Source: SXRF01 sp964624555 (GTDB lineage Bacteria; Pseudomonadota; Alphaproteobacteria; Rickettsiales; SXRF01). Taken from it: a stretch of 52,330 bases of DNA. The translations under genes were made by a program, and so were the position numbers. The stretch covers positions 1 through 52,330 of the forward strand of contig CAZUXB010000012.1 of assembly GCA_964624555.1 (NCBI GenBank), in the 5' to 3' direction. Positions 16,088 through 24,713 of the stretch are shown piece by piece (the stretch's first letter is position 1; every line of letters begins with the position of its first letter). The notes under the pieces were generated by a model that was not told the DNA's origin, did no database searches, and saw nothing but the letters and a program-made list of their open reading frames with translations.

Positions 16088-16675
16088 ATGGCTGAAGCAC
16101 TAAAAGAAGATCCGAACAGTTTCCCTTTATCCATTTACATATTTAATTATGCAAATGGAAACCGGGCTATTAGTTCTGGCAACCCAACGCTGGATGCTTC
16201 TGTATTAACAGGCAACAATAAAGCAGTTGTTCAATATACAATCAATAACCAACCTAATTTCGGCAAGGAATTCGTCGCAAAGTTAAAAGAACGCGGGATA
16301 GAAGCAACCGCAACATCTGAGCCCGCCCATGCTGGGGCAAGGGGCAATTACTTAGCTCACAACATTACTATGGATGCCAAAAATTTTGAAAAACTGAAAC
16401 TGGGAGCTTTATTACAAGAAAAGAATTACCTCTCTGAAAATGGTAAAGCCACAGAGTTAAAAGAGTTAGACACATTGGCCAAGGAAGTTTTAGGGCCGGA
16501 ATCCTTGAAAAAATACAACAACCCAGAGCGGGTATCGCAAAATGTTGACAAAACATATGCCGAATTGCTGGCCGGATTTACTCCTCCCAAAATTCCTGTT
16601 CGCCTTGCAGAAGAAGGACAAGGCAACCACACCGGCTATGGCAAAACTCAAGGTAATCGCATAATCACCACCTAG
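16088..16675 (+). CDS. Hypothetical protein, 195 aa, possible paralogue of the 30.6 kb protein
   Basis: A soluble protein of no family I recognise, AT-rich in codon use, without signal peptide or membrane segment. The stretch AVVQYTINNQPN ... FVAKLKERGIEA ... YLAHNITMDAKNFEKLKLGA (about residues 46-110) looks like strand-helix-strand. It resembles by eye the first repeat of the protein at 30606-31442 (VIEYIIHD ... LLDDNGI ... IAHIEIMV). A helical charged segment follows, then a Pro/Gly-rich tail. It is convergent with dxs, and the two stop codons share the palindrome CTAG. No strong ribosome site is visible. Function unknown. Confidence 0.65.
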   Translation: MAEALKEDPNSFPLSIYIFNYANGNRAISSGNPTLDASVLTGNNKAVVQYTINNQPNFGKEFVAKLKERGIEATATSEPAHAGARGNYLAHNITMDAKNFEKLKLGALLQEKNYLSENGKATELKELDTLAKEVLGPESLKKYNNPERVSQNVDKTYAELLAGFTPPKIPVRLAEEGQGNHTGYGKTQGNRIITT

Positions 16676-18585
16676 GCAGATCTTTCAAGCTTTCCGCTGC
16701 TGGTATTTTCCAGGACTTTCTGCACGATCTGCGGGGCATTGAGTCCGGCTATATCATACATTGCCTGCGGGGTGTTCTGCTCAATGAACATATCAGGCAG
16801 GCACATGGTTATAAGTTTATGGTTATCACCAAGCAAATTATTATCGCTGGCAAATTGCAACACATGCGCCCCAAAACCGCCAACCGCCCCTTCCTCTACA
16901 GTTATGACCAGCTCATGTTTTTTAAGCAAATCGCGCAGCAGTTTTTCATCAATAGGTTTAGCAAACCGGGCATCGGCAATTGTGGTTTTTATACCTTCTT
17001 TTGCGAGCATATCAGCAGCTTTCAGACATTCCCCAAGGCGCGTCCCCAACGAGAGCAGGGCAACCCTTGCGCCATTAGTTTTATGTATTATCCGCCCCTT
17101 TCCAATTTCCAGTATTTCACCACGCTCCGGCATTTCCACGCCAGTCCCTTCCCCACGCGGATAGCGTAGCGCACTGGGCGCGTTATCAATCGCCGCCTGT
17201 GTTGCGACCATGTGTTTTAATTCGGCTTCATCGCTCGCTGCCATCACAATAAAATTAGGCAGCGTTGTAAGGTAAGTAATATCAAAACTTCCGGCATGGG
17301 TTGCGCCATCAGCACCGACCAGCCCCGCCCGGTCTATCGCAAAGCGCACTGGCAGATTCTGGATCGCCACATCATGCACCACCTGGTCATAACCACGTTG
17401 CAGGAAGGTTGAATATATAGCACAGAACGGCTTGTAGCCTTGAGTGGCAAGCCCAGCGGCGAAGGTCACGGCATGCTGCTCGGCGATACCGACATCGAAC
17501 ATTCTTTCGGGAAATTCTTTAGCAAATAAATCAAGCCCGGTGCCAGACGGCATGGCGGCAGTTATCGCCACAATCTTATCATCATTGCGCGCTTCACTAA
17601 TCAAGCTTTCGGCAAAAACTTTGGTATAGCTTGGCGCATTTGCCGCTGATTTTTTCTGGGTTCCTGTTTCAACATCAAAACTACTCACCCCATGATACTT
17701 ATCGTCAGACGCTTCGGCAGGAGCATAGCCATGGCCTTTGCGGGTGACTACATGCAACAAGATAGGGCCACTGTCTTTTTCATTTTTTATATTACGCAGC
17801 ACTGGCAGCAAGTGGTTCAGGTTATGGCCATCGACCGGGCCGACATAATAAAAACCAAGCTGCTCGAACATGGTGCCACCAACCGCAATATCACGTGCCA
17901 GGTGTTCGGCGCGGCGGGCGAAACGCATCAACGGTTCCGGGAATTTACTGGCCACGGTTTTGCCGATATGACGTAGCGTGTGGTATGGTTGCGAGGATAT
18001 CAGCCGCGACAGGTAGCTGCTCATGGCACCAACCGGGGGAGCTATTGACATATCGTTATCATTGAGAATTACAATCAGGCGGGTGCCAATACTTCCGGCA
18101 TTGTTCATCGCCTCATAAGCCATGCCCGCGCTCATAGCACCATCACCAATAACGGCTATGACCTCATGTTTTTTTCCGGCAAGGTCACGGGCTACCGCCA
18201 TACCCAGGCCAGCAGATATTGAGGTTGAGCTATGCCCGGCGCCAAACACATCATATTCACTTTCACTGCGTTTACAGAACCCGGAGAGCCCGTCAGGTTT
18301 GCGCAGGGTGCGGATTTTATCTTTCCTGCCGGTGAGAATCTTATGCGGGTATGATTGATGGCCGACATCCCAGATAAGCAGGTCTTCAGGGGTATTAAAA
18401 ACATGATGCAGTGCAACAGTAAGTTCGACAACACCAAGCGCCGAACCCAGATGTCCGCCGGTATGAGCTACTGCTGCAATTGTTTCCGCACGCAATTCAC
18501 CGGCCAGTTGCACCAGTTGGGCATCGGAGAATGAGCGTATGTCGAGCGGATAATTTACATTATCAAGTAAACGGTCAGTATGCAC
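16672..18585 (-). CDS. dxs: 1-deoxy-D-xylulose-5-phosphate synthase
   Basis: A 637-residue thiamine diphosphate enzyme, the entry step of the MEP isoprenoid pathway: pyruvate plus glyceraldehyde-3-phosphate to DXP and CO2. Visible: AHTGGHLGSALGVVELTVAL near residue 40, the ThDP motif GDGAMSAGMAYEAMNNAG near 145-165, the transketolase pyrimidine domain with DVGIAEQHAVTFAAGLA (catalytic Glu), DRAGLVGADGATHAGSFD, and a C-terminal domain with VEEGAVGGFG. Length is normal. It stands alone, without ispA or xseB, which often accompany it. Confidence 0.96.
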   Translation of the reverse strand: MHTDRLLDNVNYPLDIRSFSDAQLVQLAGELRAETIAAVAHTGGHLGSALGVVELTVALHHVFNTPEDLLIWDVGHQSYPHKILTGRKDKIRTLRKPDGLSGFCKRSESEYDVFGAGHSSTSISAGLGMAVARDLAGKKHEVIAVIGDGAMSAGMAYEAMNNAGSIGTRLIVILNDNDMSIAPPVGAMSSYLSRLISSQPYHTLRHIGKTVASKFPEPLMRFARRAEHLARDIAVGGTMFEQLGFYYVGPVDGHNLNHLLPVLRNIKNEKDSGPILLHVVTRKGHGYAPAEASDDKYHGVSSFDVETGTQKKSAANAPSYTKVFAESLISEARNDDKIVAITAAMPSGTGLDLFAKEFPERMFDVGIAEQHAVTFAAGLATQGYKPFCAIYSTFLQRGYDQVVHDVAIQNLPVRFAIDRAGLVGADGATHAGSFDITYLTTLPNFIVMAASDEAELKHMVATQAAIDNAPSALRYPRGEGTGVEMPERGEILEIGKGRIIHKTNGARVALLSLGTRLGECLKAADMLAKEGIKTTIADARFAKPIDEKLLRDLLKKHELVITVEEGAVGGFGAHVLQFASDNNLLGDNHKLITMCLPDMFIEQNTPQAMYDIAGLNAPQIVQKVLENTSSGKLERSA

Positions 18586-18670
18586 GGAATTATCTCAAAA
18601 ATTTTCAGACAGCGCACAGCATCAGGCAATTTTGCTAAAAAAGCAAGGATACAATGATACCGGCCAGCCC

Positions 18671-19363
18671 CTATTTATAAACCACGCGACCACCGCTCAC
18701 ACTGAAACTGCGACCATCCTGAAGTATATAATCCCCATCCGGCAGCAACGACCGGTTACCCTGCTGGTCAAGGGAATATACCGCCGTACCATCATAAGCT
18801 ATGGGCTGGCCACTACGCAATTTTGGTTCTTTCCCGGTCAGGCTGCTACCTGTATCCTTATTTACCGGTGGTTCATTATTGATAATTGGCGGATAGTAGC
18901 TGCCGCCACCGCCCGAGCTGTAACCGGATGCTGAAGTATCATTCCCCTGACCGTTAGGCCCCACCCCCTGACCATTAGGATCTGATTGTTTTATAATGAT
19001 ATCACTCTCACCCCTGCCCTCCACTTCAAGACTTGGTGGGGCAATATATATACCTTTTGGCCTCAGGCTTGGGTCGTTTCCTACTACAGTTGCGGAATTG
19101 CGGATAGCGGCCCGCATATCGTTTGCACTCTGGTCCACTGGTTTTTTATCATTACCGCCACCGACAACACTATCAAACATGCCACCGGATGCGGCCTGTT
19201 TCTGTTTTTGTTCAAGATACATATTGGTCTGGGCGGTAAGCGGATCACTACCATATTTTTCCATAAGGTTTTTTTGCTGGTTCTGGAACTCTCTTACCGG
19301 GTTTTTGCCAAACACCAGCATGGCAATCACCAGGAGCATACCTATAAGCACCCATAAATTCAT
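18671..19363 (-). CDS. Hypothetical membrane-anchored protein with low-complexity region
   Basis: A 230-residue protein I do not recognise. One N-terminal membrane helix (NLWVLIGMLLVIAMLVFGK, residues 2-20) with a short outside or periplasmic start is followed by a charged helical stretch. A Gly/Asn/Pro/Ser-rich part (GQGVGPNGQGND, SGYSSGGGGSYYP) and a small C-terminal segment with repeated GD/GR turns (LLPDGDYILQDGRSFSVSGG) come next. The start at 19363 has GGGGGA upstream; the slightly longer frame begins at a TTG. It may tether something at the envelope, but no function can be given. Between dxs and argF, same strand as both. Confidence 0.7.
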   Translation of the reverse strand: MNLWVLIGMLLVIAMLVFGKNPVREFQNQQKNLMEKYGSDPLTAQTNMYLEQKQKQAASGGMFDSVVGGGNDKKPVDQSANDMRAAIRNSATVVGNDPSLRPKGIYIAPPSLEVEGRGESDIIIKQSDPNGQGVGPNGQGNDTSASGYSSGGGGSYYPPIINNEPPVNKDTGSSLTGKEPKLRSGQPIAYDGTAVYSLDQQGNRSLLPDGDYILQDGRSFSVSGGRVVYK

Positions 19364-19427
19364 AAAATCCCCCAACCTATAACGTTATTTTTATATCAGG
19401 TGAATACTATACCATAACTGGCCGAAA

Positions 19428-20339
19428 TTACAACAATCCCAAGCACCATAGCAGTATTGCCTTCTGGACATGCAGCCGGTTTTCGGCCTCATCAAAGACC
19501 TTTGACTGCGGTCCGTCAATGACCTCGGCAGTCACTTCCTCGCCACGGTGGGCGGGAAGACAGTGCAGGAATATAGCCCCCGGGGCGGCTACTTTCATAA
19601 GCTCGGCATTGACCTGATAGGGGGTAAGCAGGGCTATCTGGGCCGCAGAATCCGGGTCCCCCATTGATATCCAGGTATCGGTTACCACTGCGTGGGCACC
19701 AGCGGCCGCCTCTTTTGGCGAATCGGTTACCATTATCTCGGCACCTTTATCCCTGGCCCATTTTACCACCTCTGGCAGAGGGGAAAGTTTCGCCGGGCAA
19801 GCTATATTCAGTTTGCAGCCGAACAGGGCAGCGGCATGGATCCAGCTTTGCGCCACATTATTGCCATCGCCGACCCAGGCTATTGTTTTTCCTTCTATAT
19901 TACCTACTGATTCTTCAAAAGTAAGGATATCGGCCATTATCTGGCAGGGGTGGGAAAATTCGGTAAGGCCGTTTATCACCGGAACGGTAGCATTTTCTGC
20001 CAGTTCAAGAAGCTTGTCATGGCTGTGGCAGCGCAGCATTATGGCATCGACATAACGCGACAGGACCCTGGCCGTGTCTGCCACAGTTTCGCCCCTGCCC
20101 AATTGTAATTCATTGCCATTGAGCACTATCGCGTGGCCGCCAAGTTCGACCATTGCCACCTCGAAAGAAACACGGGTGCGTGTTGAATTTTTTTCGAATA
20201 TCATAGCCAGCTTTTTATTGGCCAGAGGTGCTCCAAACTCGGCGTCATTGCGCTCATGCTTAAGCCGTTCCGCGCCGGTTATGATATTGCGCAAGTCACC
20301 TGCCGATATATCGGAAATATCTAAAAAATGCCTTATCAT
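19428..20339 (-). CDS. argF: Ornithine carbamoyltransferase
   Basis: A 303-residue enzyme that condenses ornithine with carbamoyl phosphate to citrulline in arginine synthesis. The carbamoyl-phosphate motif is STRTRVSFEVA (about 52-62), with RCHSHDK in the mid-region. HPCQIMADI binds carbamoyl phosphate, DTWISMGD is the ornithine-binding loop and HCLPAHRGEEV carries the active-site Cys. The ATG overlaps the argD stop by 4 bases, so the two are translationally coupled. Confidence 0.96.
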   Translation of the reverse strand: MIRHFLDISDISAGDLRNIITGAERLKHERNDAEFGAPLANKKLAMIFEKNSTRTRVSFEVAMVELGGHAIVLNGNELQLGRGETVADTARVLSRYVDAIMLRCHSHDKLLELAENATVPVINGLTEFSHPCQIMADILTFEESVGNIEGKTIAWVGDGNNVAQSWIHAAALFGCKLNIACPAKLSPLPEVVKWARDKGAEIMVTDSPKEAAAGAHAVVTDTWISMGDPDSAAQIALLTPYQVNAELMKVAAPGAIFLHCLPAHRGEEVTAEVIDGPQSKVFDEAENRLHVQKAILLWCLGLL

Positions 20340-21508
20340 TTTATATCCTTACAGATTGACCTCATTATTTTGGCAGCTTCCGCCACCTGTTCTCCATTTA
20401 TTATAAGTGGTGGTGTTATACGGACTACATTATCCTCGGCTGGGGAAGTTAACAGGCCACCAGTTCTCAATTTTTCCACAATATCTATATTGCTGTATGG
20501 GGCCTTCACCGGCAATCCCAGCATTAATCCCCGCCCCCGCACCTCGGAAAAGATATTGGAAAAATCGCGGATAATATTTTTTAGTTCATTCTTAAGCAAT
20601 GTGCCAATATCCTGCACCTGTTGGAAAAAATCGGGTGCAAGCATAACATCGAGCACCGCGCTTCCCACCGCCATGGCCAGGGGGTTAGAGCCATAGGTTG
20701 AGCCGTGCGCTCCGGTGGTCATGCACGCTGCGACCTTATCGGTAGTAAGGCAGGCGCCGAGCGGGAAACCATTGCCGATACCTTTGGCAACCGAGACTAT
20801 ATCCGGCGTGATGCCAGCCTGTTCAAAAGCAAACAGCGACCCGGTACGGCCCATCCCACACTGCACCTCATCAACAAATAACAGCAGACCGTGCTCGTCA
20901 GCAAGTGCACGCAACCCTTGCAGGAATTCGTAATTGGCGACGTTGACACCACCCTCGCCCTGTACCGGCTCCACCAGTATTGCTGCTGTCTCCTTGTTAA
21001 TAGCCGCTTCAACTGCGGCCAGATCGTTGAATTCCACCCGGTCAAAACCATCGAGCAGCGGACCGTAGCCGGCACGCGCCACCTCGTTACCGCCTGCCGA
21101 GATACAGGCGAAACTGCGCCCATGGAAACCGCCAGTCATGGTTATGACCCGGTATTTTTCCGGGTTTCCGGCATAGTCATGATATTTCCGCAGCATCTTA
21201 AGGCCGCATTCCACCGCCTCGCCACCGGAATTGCAGAAGAACACCTTGTCGGCAAAACAGGCCGCGGTGAGTTTATCGGCAAACTCGTTCAGTTTTGGTA
21301 TCTGGTACATATTGGAAGAATGCCACAGGATATCGGCCTGGGTTTTAAGCGCCTCCACCACTTTGGGGTGGCAGTGACCGAGCGCATTAACCGCAATACC
21401 TGCCGCGAAATCGAGGTATTTTTTCCCGTCCGGCGCGCAGAGATAGACACCTTCACCCTTTTCTATAGTGATGTTGGAGCGGCGATAAACTGGTAGCACG
21501 GCAGACAT
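20336..21508 (-). CDS. argD: Acetylornithine/succinyldiaminopimelate aminotransferase
   Basis: A 390-residue class III PLP aminotransferase. It starts VLPVYRR as usual for ArgD; FCNSGGEAVECGLKMLRKY binds the cofactor phosphate, LLFVDEVQCGMGRTG holds the PLP Asp, and SVAKGIGNGFPLGA contains the Schiff-base Lys. It makes N-acetylornithine for arginine and can serve lysine synthesis too. The adjacent argF favours the arginine role. First gene of an argD-argF unit. Confidence 0.95.
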   Translation of the reverse strand: MSAVLPVYRRSNITIEKGEGVYLCAPDGKKYLDFAAGIAVNALGHCHPKVVEALKTQADILWHSSNMYQIPKLNEFADKLTAACFADKVFFCNSGGEAVECGLKMLRKYHDYAGNPEKYRVITMTGGFHGRSFACISAGGNEVARAGYGPLLDGFDRVEFNDLAAVEAAINKETAAILVEPVQGEGGVNVANYEFLQGLRALADEHGLLLFVDEVQCGMGRTGSLFAFEQAGITPDIVSVAKGIGNGFPLGACLTTDKVAACMTTGAHGSTYGSNPLAMAVGSAVLDVMLAPDFFQQVQDIGTLLKNELKNIIRDFSNIFSEVRGRGLMLGLPVKAPYSNIDIVEKLRTGGLLTSPAEDNVVRITPPLIINGEQVAEAAKIMRSICKDIK

Positions 21509-21594
21509 ATTACATGCTTCATTATGGTAATTGAAAAACGGTGAATATCTGCCTTTTCAACGCTTTAGTCAAGGAATTTCCTACTAAGAAGAGG

Positions 21595-21664
21595 GGATGA
21601 GAGATTAGGGATGAGAGGTGAGGGTTTTGAGCTTTCCCTCATCCCTCAACTCTCATCACTCATG
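21595..21664. repeat. Stuttering inverted repeat 3 (GGATGAGAG words)
   Basis: Left arm GGATGAGAGATTAGGGATGA then GAGGTGAGGG; right arm CCCTCATCCCTCAACTCTCA then TCACTCAT; loop TTTTGAGCTTT. It fills the space between the argD start and the stop of the ABC permease gene. Built from repeats of a short degenerate word, like the elements at 10267, 12274, 28853 and 50456, but with its own word. Confidence 0.75.
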
Positions 21665-21665
21665 C

Positions 21666-22436
21666 CTAAGTTTTTAACCTATAACCTTTTGTAAACAAAA
21701 ACGAAGTGGTCAGCCACAAAGCCACATTGACCACGGTCATCACCACCATCCCGGTTTCTACGGTTCCGTCAGTATAGCCAACGGTTGCATAGCGGAAGCC
21801 ATCAATCATATAGAAAAACGGGTTGAAATGGCAGACATGGTACCAGAATTCCGGTAATTGCTTTATTGAGTAAAAAGTTCCGGAAAGGAAGGAAAGCGGG
21901 GTAATTATATAGTTGGTGATGGCCGAAAGCTGATCGAAGGTCTGTGACCAGATGCCGGTGAGTATCCCCAGCAAAGCCAGCATGATGCTGGCCGAAACCA
22001 GGTAAAACACCCCCACCCCCGGATGGAGCATGGAAAAGGGCACGAACATATATACCGCGGTCATAACCACTACCCCAACCATGACCCCGCGCACCACACC
22101 GCCCACCACCAGCGAGAAAACTATCTCCCCACCGGTCAGTGGCGGCATCAGTATATCTATGATAACTCCTTGTATTTTCGCCAGCATCAGCGATGAAGAT
22201 GTGTTGGCGAAGGCATTCTGCACCACCGCCATCATGATAAGACCGGGAGCAATGAAGCGGCCATAAGGAATATTATCAATCATGCGCACATTGCCGCCCA
22301 TAGCCAGCATCAGCACGGCCAGGAACAGCAAAGTGGTGACAACAGGGGCGACGATGGTCTGGTTCCAGACCTTCATATAGCGCCATATCTCGCGCTTACA
22401 GAGGGTATAAACACCGATGGTATTGATGGAATTCAT
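21666..22436 (-). CDS. ABC-2 type transporter permease
   Basis: A 256-residue integral membrane protein of the ABC-2 permease family (NodJ/YadH-like), with six hydrophobic segments. It opens with a cytoplasmic amphipathic start (LCKREIWRYMKVWNQTIVAP) and contains the family signature NYIITPLSFLSGTFYSIKQLP near residue 180. It would export a polysaccharide, lipid or drug with a separate ATPase. No ATP-binding subunit gene is adjacent in the window, which is unusual since the two normally abut. It begins 4 bp after the broken PIN toxin gene on the same strand. Confidence 0.88.
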   Translation of the reverse strand: MNSINTIGVYTLCKREIWRYMKVWNQTIVAPVVTTLLFLAVLMLAMGGNVRMIDNIPYGRFIAPGLIMMAVVQNAFANTSSSLMLAKIQGVIIDILMPPLTGGEIVFSLVVGGVVRGVMVGVVVMTAVYMFVPFSMLHPGVGVFYLVSASIMLALLGILTGIWSQTFDQLSAITNYIITPLSFLSGTFYSIKQLPEFWYHVCHFNPFFYMIDGFRYATVGYTDGTVETGMVVMTVVNVALWLTTSFLFTKGYRLKT

Positions 22437-22440
22437 GAAC

Positions 22441-22840
22441 TTATGCTTCTAAAATGGGAACTTCGTATTGTGCCAGTATCTTATCCCGCGTTATCAATGT
22501 CAAACCGGAAAATTTCGCCTGTGCAACCAAAGCCCTGTCAAACGGATCCTTGTGATGTAATGGCAAATCCTTAACCAGATAGGCCTGTTTTACAGTTAAG
22601 GGCAGTTCGATAAAACCATATTCATTAAAGGCATCCTCAAATGGTCTATCAGTTGAAAGTTTACCTATTGCTTGTTTAATGCCAAGCTCCAGAAAAGTTA
22701 TGCTGCTTATGAATATATTATTCTTACTGTCGCTGATTGCCTGTTTTGCTGCATCTGACAAAATATCAGGGCTTTCCAACCACCAAATCAGGGCTTTCCA
22801 ACCACCAGATAAAGCTATGGGTATCAAGAAGGAAGGCCAC
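22441..22840 (-). pseudogene. PIN-domain (VapC-like) toxin, frameshifted by a 22-bp tandem duplication
   Basis: Starting at a GTG that overlaps the antitoxin stop (TAGTG), the frame reads VAFLLDTHSFIWWLESPD, the normal start of this PIN subgroup, with the first catalytic Asp in LLDTH. A second copy of a 22-base unit then shifts the frame and stops it a few codons later. The rest (ILSDAAKQ ... ITFLELGIK ... DPFDRALVAQAKF ... LITRDK) continues intact in another frame. Removing one unit restores a ~133-residue toxin with all acidic residues. PIN toxins are Mg-dependent RNases. A TTG start could give a 128-residue product lacking the first Asp, presumably inactive. Confidence 0.88.
22765..22807. 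repeat. 22-bp tandem duplication in the PIN toxin gene
   Basis: Two perfect 21-base copies (ATCAGGGCTTTCCAACCACC plus A) at 22765-22785 and 22787-22807, period 22. As 22 is not a multiple of three, the duplication causes the frameshift. Loss of one unit by slippage would restore the frame exactly. Confidence 0.95.
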
Positions 22841-23103
22841 TATTTTTTATCTTCATCCGGGAATAGTTTTGAGTTATAAAACAGTTCTTCTATTTCTTTG
22901 TCGCAAGAATCGAAATCTTCGGAAAGCTTGATCTTACCTTTCCATTGTCCACCCACCCGCTTGCCGGAAGCAACGCCAGCAACTGGGATCAGACGTACCA
23001 TTTTCTTACCAGCATCAGTTATAACAACGTCCTCACCAGCCAGGGCACTTTGGACAAGTGCCACCAGCTGGCTCTGGGCATTATTTATGTCGACAACTTG
23101 CAT
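22840..23103 (-). CDS. Phd/YefM-type antitoxin
   Basis: An 87-residue antitoxin. The N-terminal DNA-binding domain is recognisable from MQVVDINNAQSQLVALVQ, GEDVVITDAGKKMVRLIPV (about residues 24-42). The C-terminal ~35 residues (LSEDFDSCDKEIEELFYN) form the usual toxin-wrapping tail. It overlaps the toxin start by one base and would autoregulate the pair. It is intact although the toxin is broken. It follows the BI-1 gene with 1 bp between, so it may be read through from it. Confidence 0.88.
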   Translation of the reverse strand: MQVVDINNAQSQLVALVQSALAGEDVVITDAGKKMVRLIPVAGVASGKRVGGQWKGKIKLSEDFDSCDKEIEELFYNSKLFPDEDKK

Positions 23104-23104
23104 C

Positions 23105-23854
23105 CTACTTCTTGTCGCCCATAAAGCGCAGCAAATACAGGAAGATATTCAGGAAATCCATATAAAGGTTCAAAGCTCCCATGATGGAAGATTTTGCCAT
23201 CAACTCGGCATTACCAGAAACCTGATAGTACATACCCTTGAGTTTCTGGGTGTCATAAGCGGTAAGGCCAACGAATATCAGCACACCGATAACCGAAGTG
23301 GCAAAAGCAAGGCCGGAGCTATGCAGGAACATATTCACCAGGGAAGCAAGGATAAGGCCGATAAGCCCCATGATCAGGAACGAACCGAAGCCGGTAAGGT
23401 CACGCTGGGTGGTGTAGCCGTAAATGCTCATAGCCCCGAAAGTTCCGGCGGTTACGAAGAAAGTGCGGGCAATACTTTCACCAGTGTAAACGATAAAAAT
23501 CGAGGAAAGTGAAAGACCTACCAGCACTGAATAAGCCCAGAAAATGGCCTGGGCAGTGCCTGCACTCATGCGGTTGATGCCCATACCCAGCCACATGACG
23601 AGGCCGAGGGGGGCGATAGCAACTATCCAACCAAAACCAGACATACCGGTAACATGGCCGTTCTGCACATTATATAGCGCAGTAATAAAGGCTTCAGAAT
23701 TTCCTGCAAACATAGCCACAATGCCGGTCAGCAGCAGCGCGCTGGCCATATAGTTATAGATATTAAGCAGGTAAGCCCTAAGTCCCTTATCATAAACGGC
23801 AGCTTTCGACTGCGCTCCAAGCTGGGCGGTTGCAAAGGGGTCACGATATTCCAT
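23105..23854 (-). CDS. Bax inhibitor-1/YccA family membrane protein
   Basis: A 249-residue inner-membrane protein with seven hydrophobic helices. It starts MEYRDPFATAQ and contains NIYNYMASALLLTGIVA, and the family signature near the C-terminus VGLTAYDTQKLKGMYYQVSG with ALNLYMDFLNIFLYLLRFMG. Members include E. coli YccA, a modulator of FtsH proteolysis, and calcium-leak channels; the role here is inferred from the family only. The ATG at 23854 is chosen because GGAG lies 6 bases upstream; a longer frame exists to 23914. Confidence 0.9.
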   Translation of the reverse strand: MEYRDPFATAQLGAQSKAAVYDKGLRAYLLNIYNYMASALLLTGIVAMFAGNSEAFITALYNVQNGHVTGMSGFGWIVAIAPLGLVMWLGMGINRMSAGTAQAIFWAYSVLVGLSLSSIFIVYTGESIARTFFVTAGTFGAMSIYGYTTQRDLTGFGSFLIMGLIGLILASLVNMFLHSSGLAFATSVIGVLIFVGLTAYDTQKLKGMYYQVSGNAELMAKSSIMGALNLYMDFLNIFLYLLRFMGDKK

Positions 23855-24030
23855 AGTTTTCTCCATTGGGGTTAATAACAGGAATATTATAATGATTCCT
23901 TCCCCATATTTCAAGGGAAACCGGAAAAAATCGGAAATACCAAAGTTAACACTTGCGCTTATGGTTTTTTTATATTAGAAATCCCGTCCCTTACAGTCTC
24001 CGGGCGAGGCATTGCCTTAGTAGACACCAA

Positions 24031-24106
24031 GGGTCTGTCATACCAGCGCAAGCTGGTATCCAGTTAAAAGTTTAATAGAGATTCCCGCCTTCGCGGGAAT
24101 GACAAA
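24031..24106. repeat. Palindromic repeat family E (GTCATACCAGCG type), copy 1
   Basis: CTGTCATACCAGCGCAAGCT then GGTATCCAG, a hairpin ACCAGCGCAAGCTGGT, followed by ATTCCCGCCTTCGCGGGAAT and GACAAAATGA. It lies in the leader of rpmI. The same head sequence recurs at 24714-24783 after rplT, so the two ribosomal protein genes are bracketed by it. Confidence 0.8.
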
Positions 24107-24121
24107 ATGAAAGGATCGAAA

Positions 24122-24322
24122 ATGCCAAAACTGAAAACCAAATCTGGTTGCAAGAAACGTTTCAAGTTCTCAGCCAGCGGCAAAGTCATTGCCTCCCAGG
24201 CGGGCAAACGCCACGGTATGCGCAAACGCACCAACCGTTTCATCCGCAACGCCCGCGGAACTACCATCCTCGATGATTCCGATACTCATCGTATAGTTCA
24301 ATACATGCCGTACGGCTCATAA
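24122..24322 (+). CDS. rpmI: 50S ribosomal protein L35
   Basis: 66 residues, starting MPKLKTKSGCKKRFKFSASG and ending in the typical IVQYMPYGS. The ATG at 24122 has AAAGGA upstream; a 5-codon extension from 24107 comes from the repeat and is not expected. It is followed by rplT. infC, the usual first gene of this operon, is absent upstream, where the next gene runs the other way. Confidence 0.96.
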   Translation: MPKLKTKSGCKKRFKFSASGKVIASQAGKRHGMRKRTNRFIRNARGTTILDDSDTHRIVQYMPYGS

Positions 24323-24338
24323 TTAAGGGAGAGAAAAA

Positions 24339-24701
24339 ATGGCACACGCAAAGAGCGGCGCAAACCGCGCCCGTCGCAAAAAAGTCCTGAAAATGGCGAA
24401 AGGTTATTACAACCGTTCGAAAAATTGTATCACCGTAGCCCGCGAGAAGGTCGAAAAAGGCCTGCGTTACGCTTACCGTGACCGCCGCACCAAGAAACGC
24501 AATTTCCGCAGCCTGTGGATCCAGCGTATCAACGCCGGTGTGCGCGAACACGGCATGGTCTATTCCCAGTTCATGAACGGGCTTATCAAAGCTGGAGTTG
24601 AAGTTGACCGCAAGGTTCTTTCTGACCTTGCAACCCACGAACCAGCCGCTTTCAAAGCGCTCGTTGAACAATCTAAAGCTGCACTTAAAAACGCTGCTTA
24701 A
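24339..24701 (+). CDS. rplT: 50S ribosomal protein L20
   Basis: 120 residues, early 23S rRNA assembly protein. Starts MAHAKSGANRARRKKVLKMA and contains AKGYYNRSKNCITVAREKV and RDRRTKKRNFRSLWIQRINA, all family hallmarks. AGGGAGAG gives a strong ribosome site. It is normally autoregulated through the rpmI leader; no such leader structure is obvious here, and a palindromic repeat occupies the place. Confidence 0.97.
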   Translation: MAHAKSGANRARRKKVLKMAKGYYNRSKNCITVAREKVEKGLRYAYRDRRTKKRNFRSLWIQRINAGVREHGMVYSQFMNGLIKAGVEVDRKVLSDLATHEPAAFKALVEQSKAALKNAA

Positions 24702-24713
24702 TTTATAATTCAC

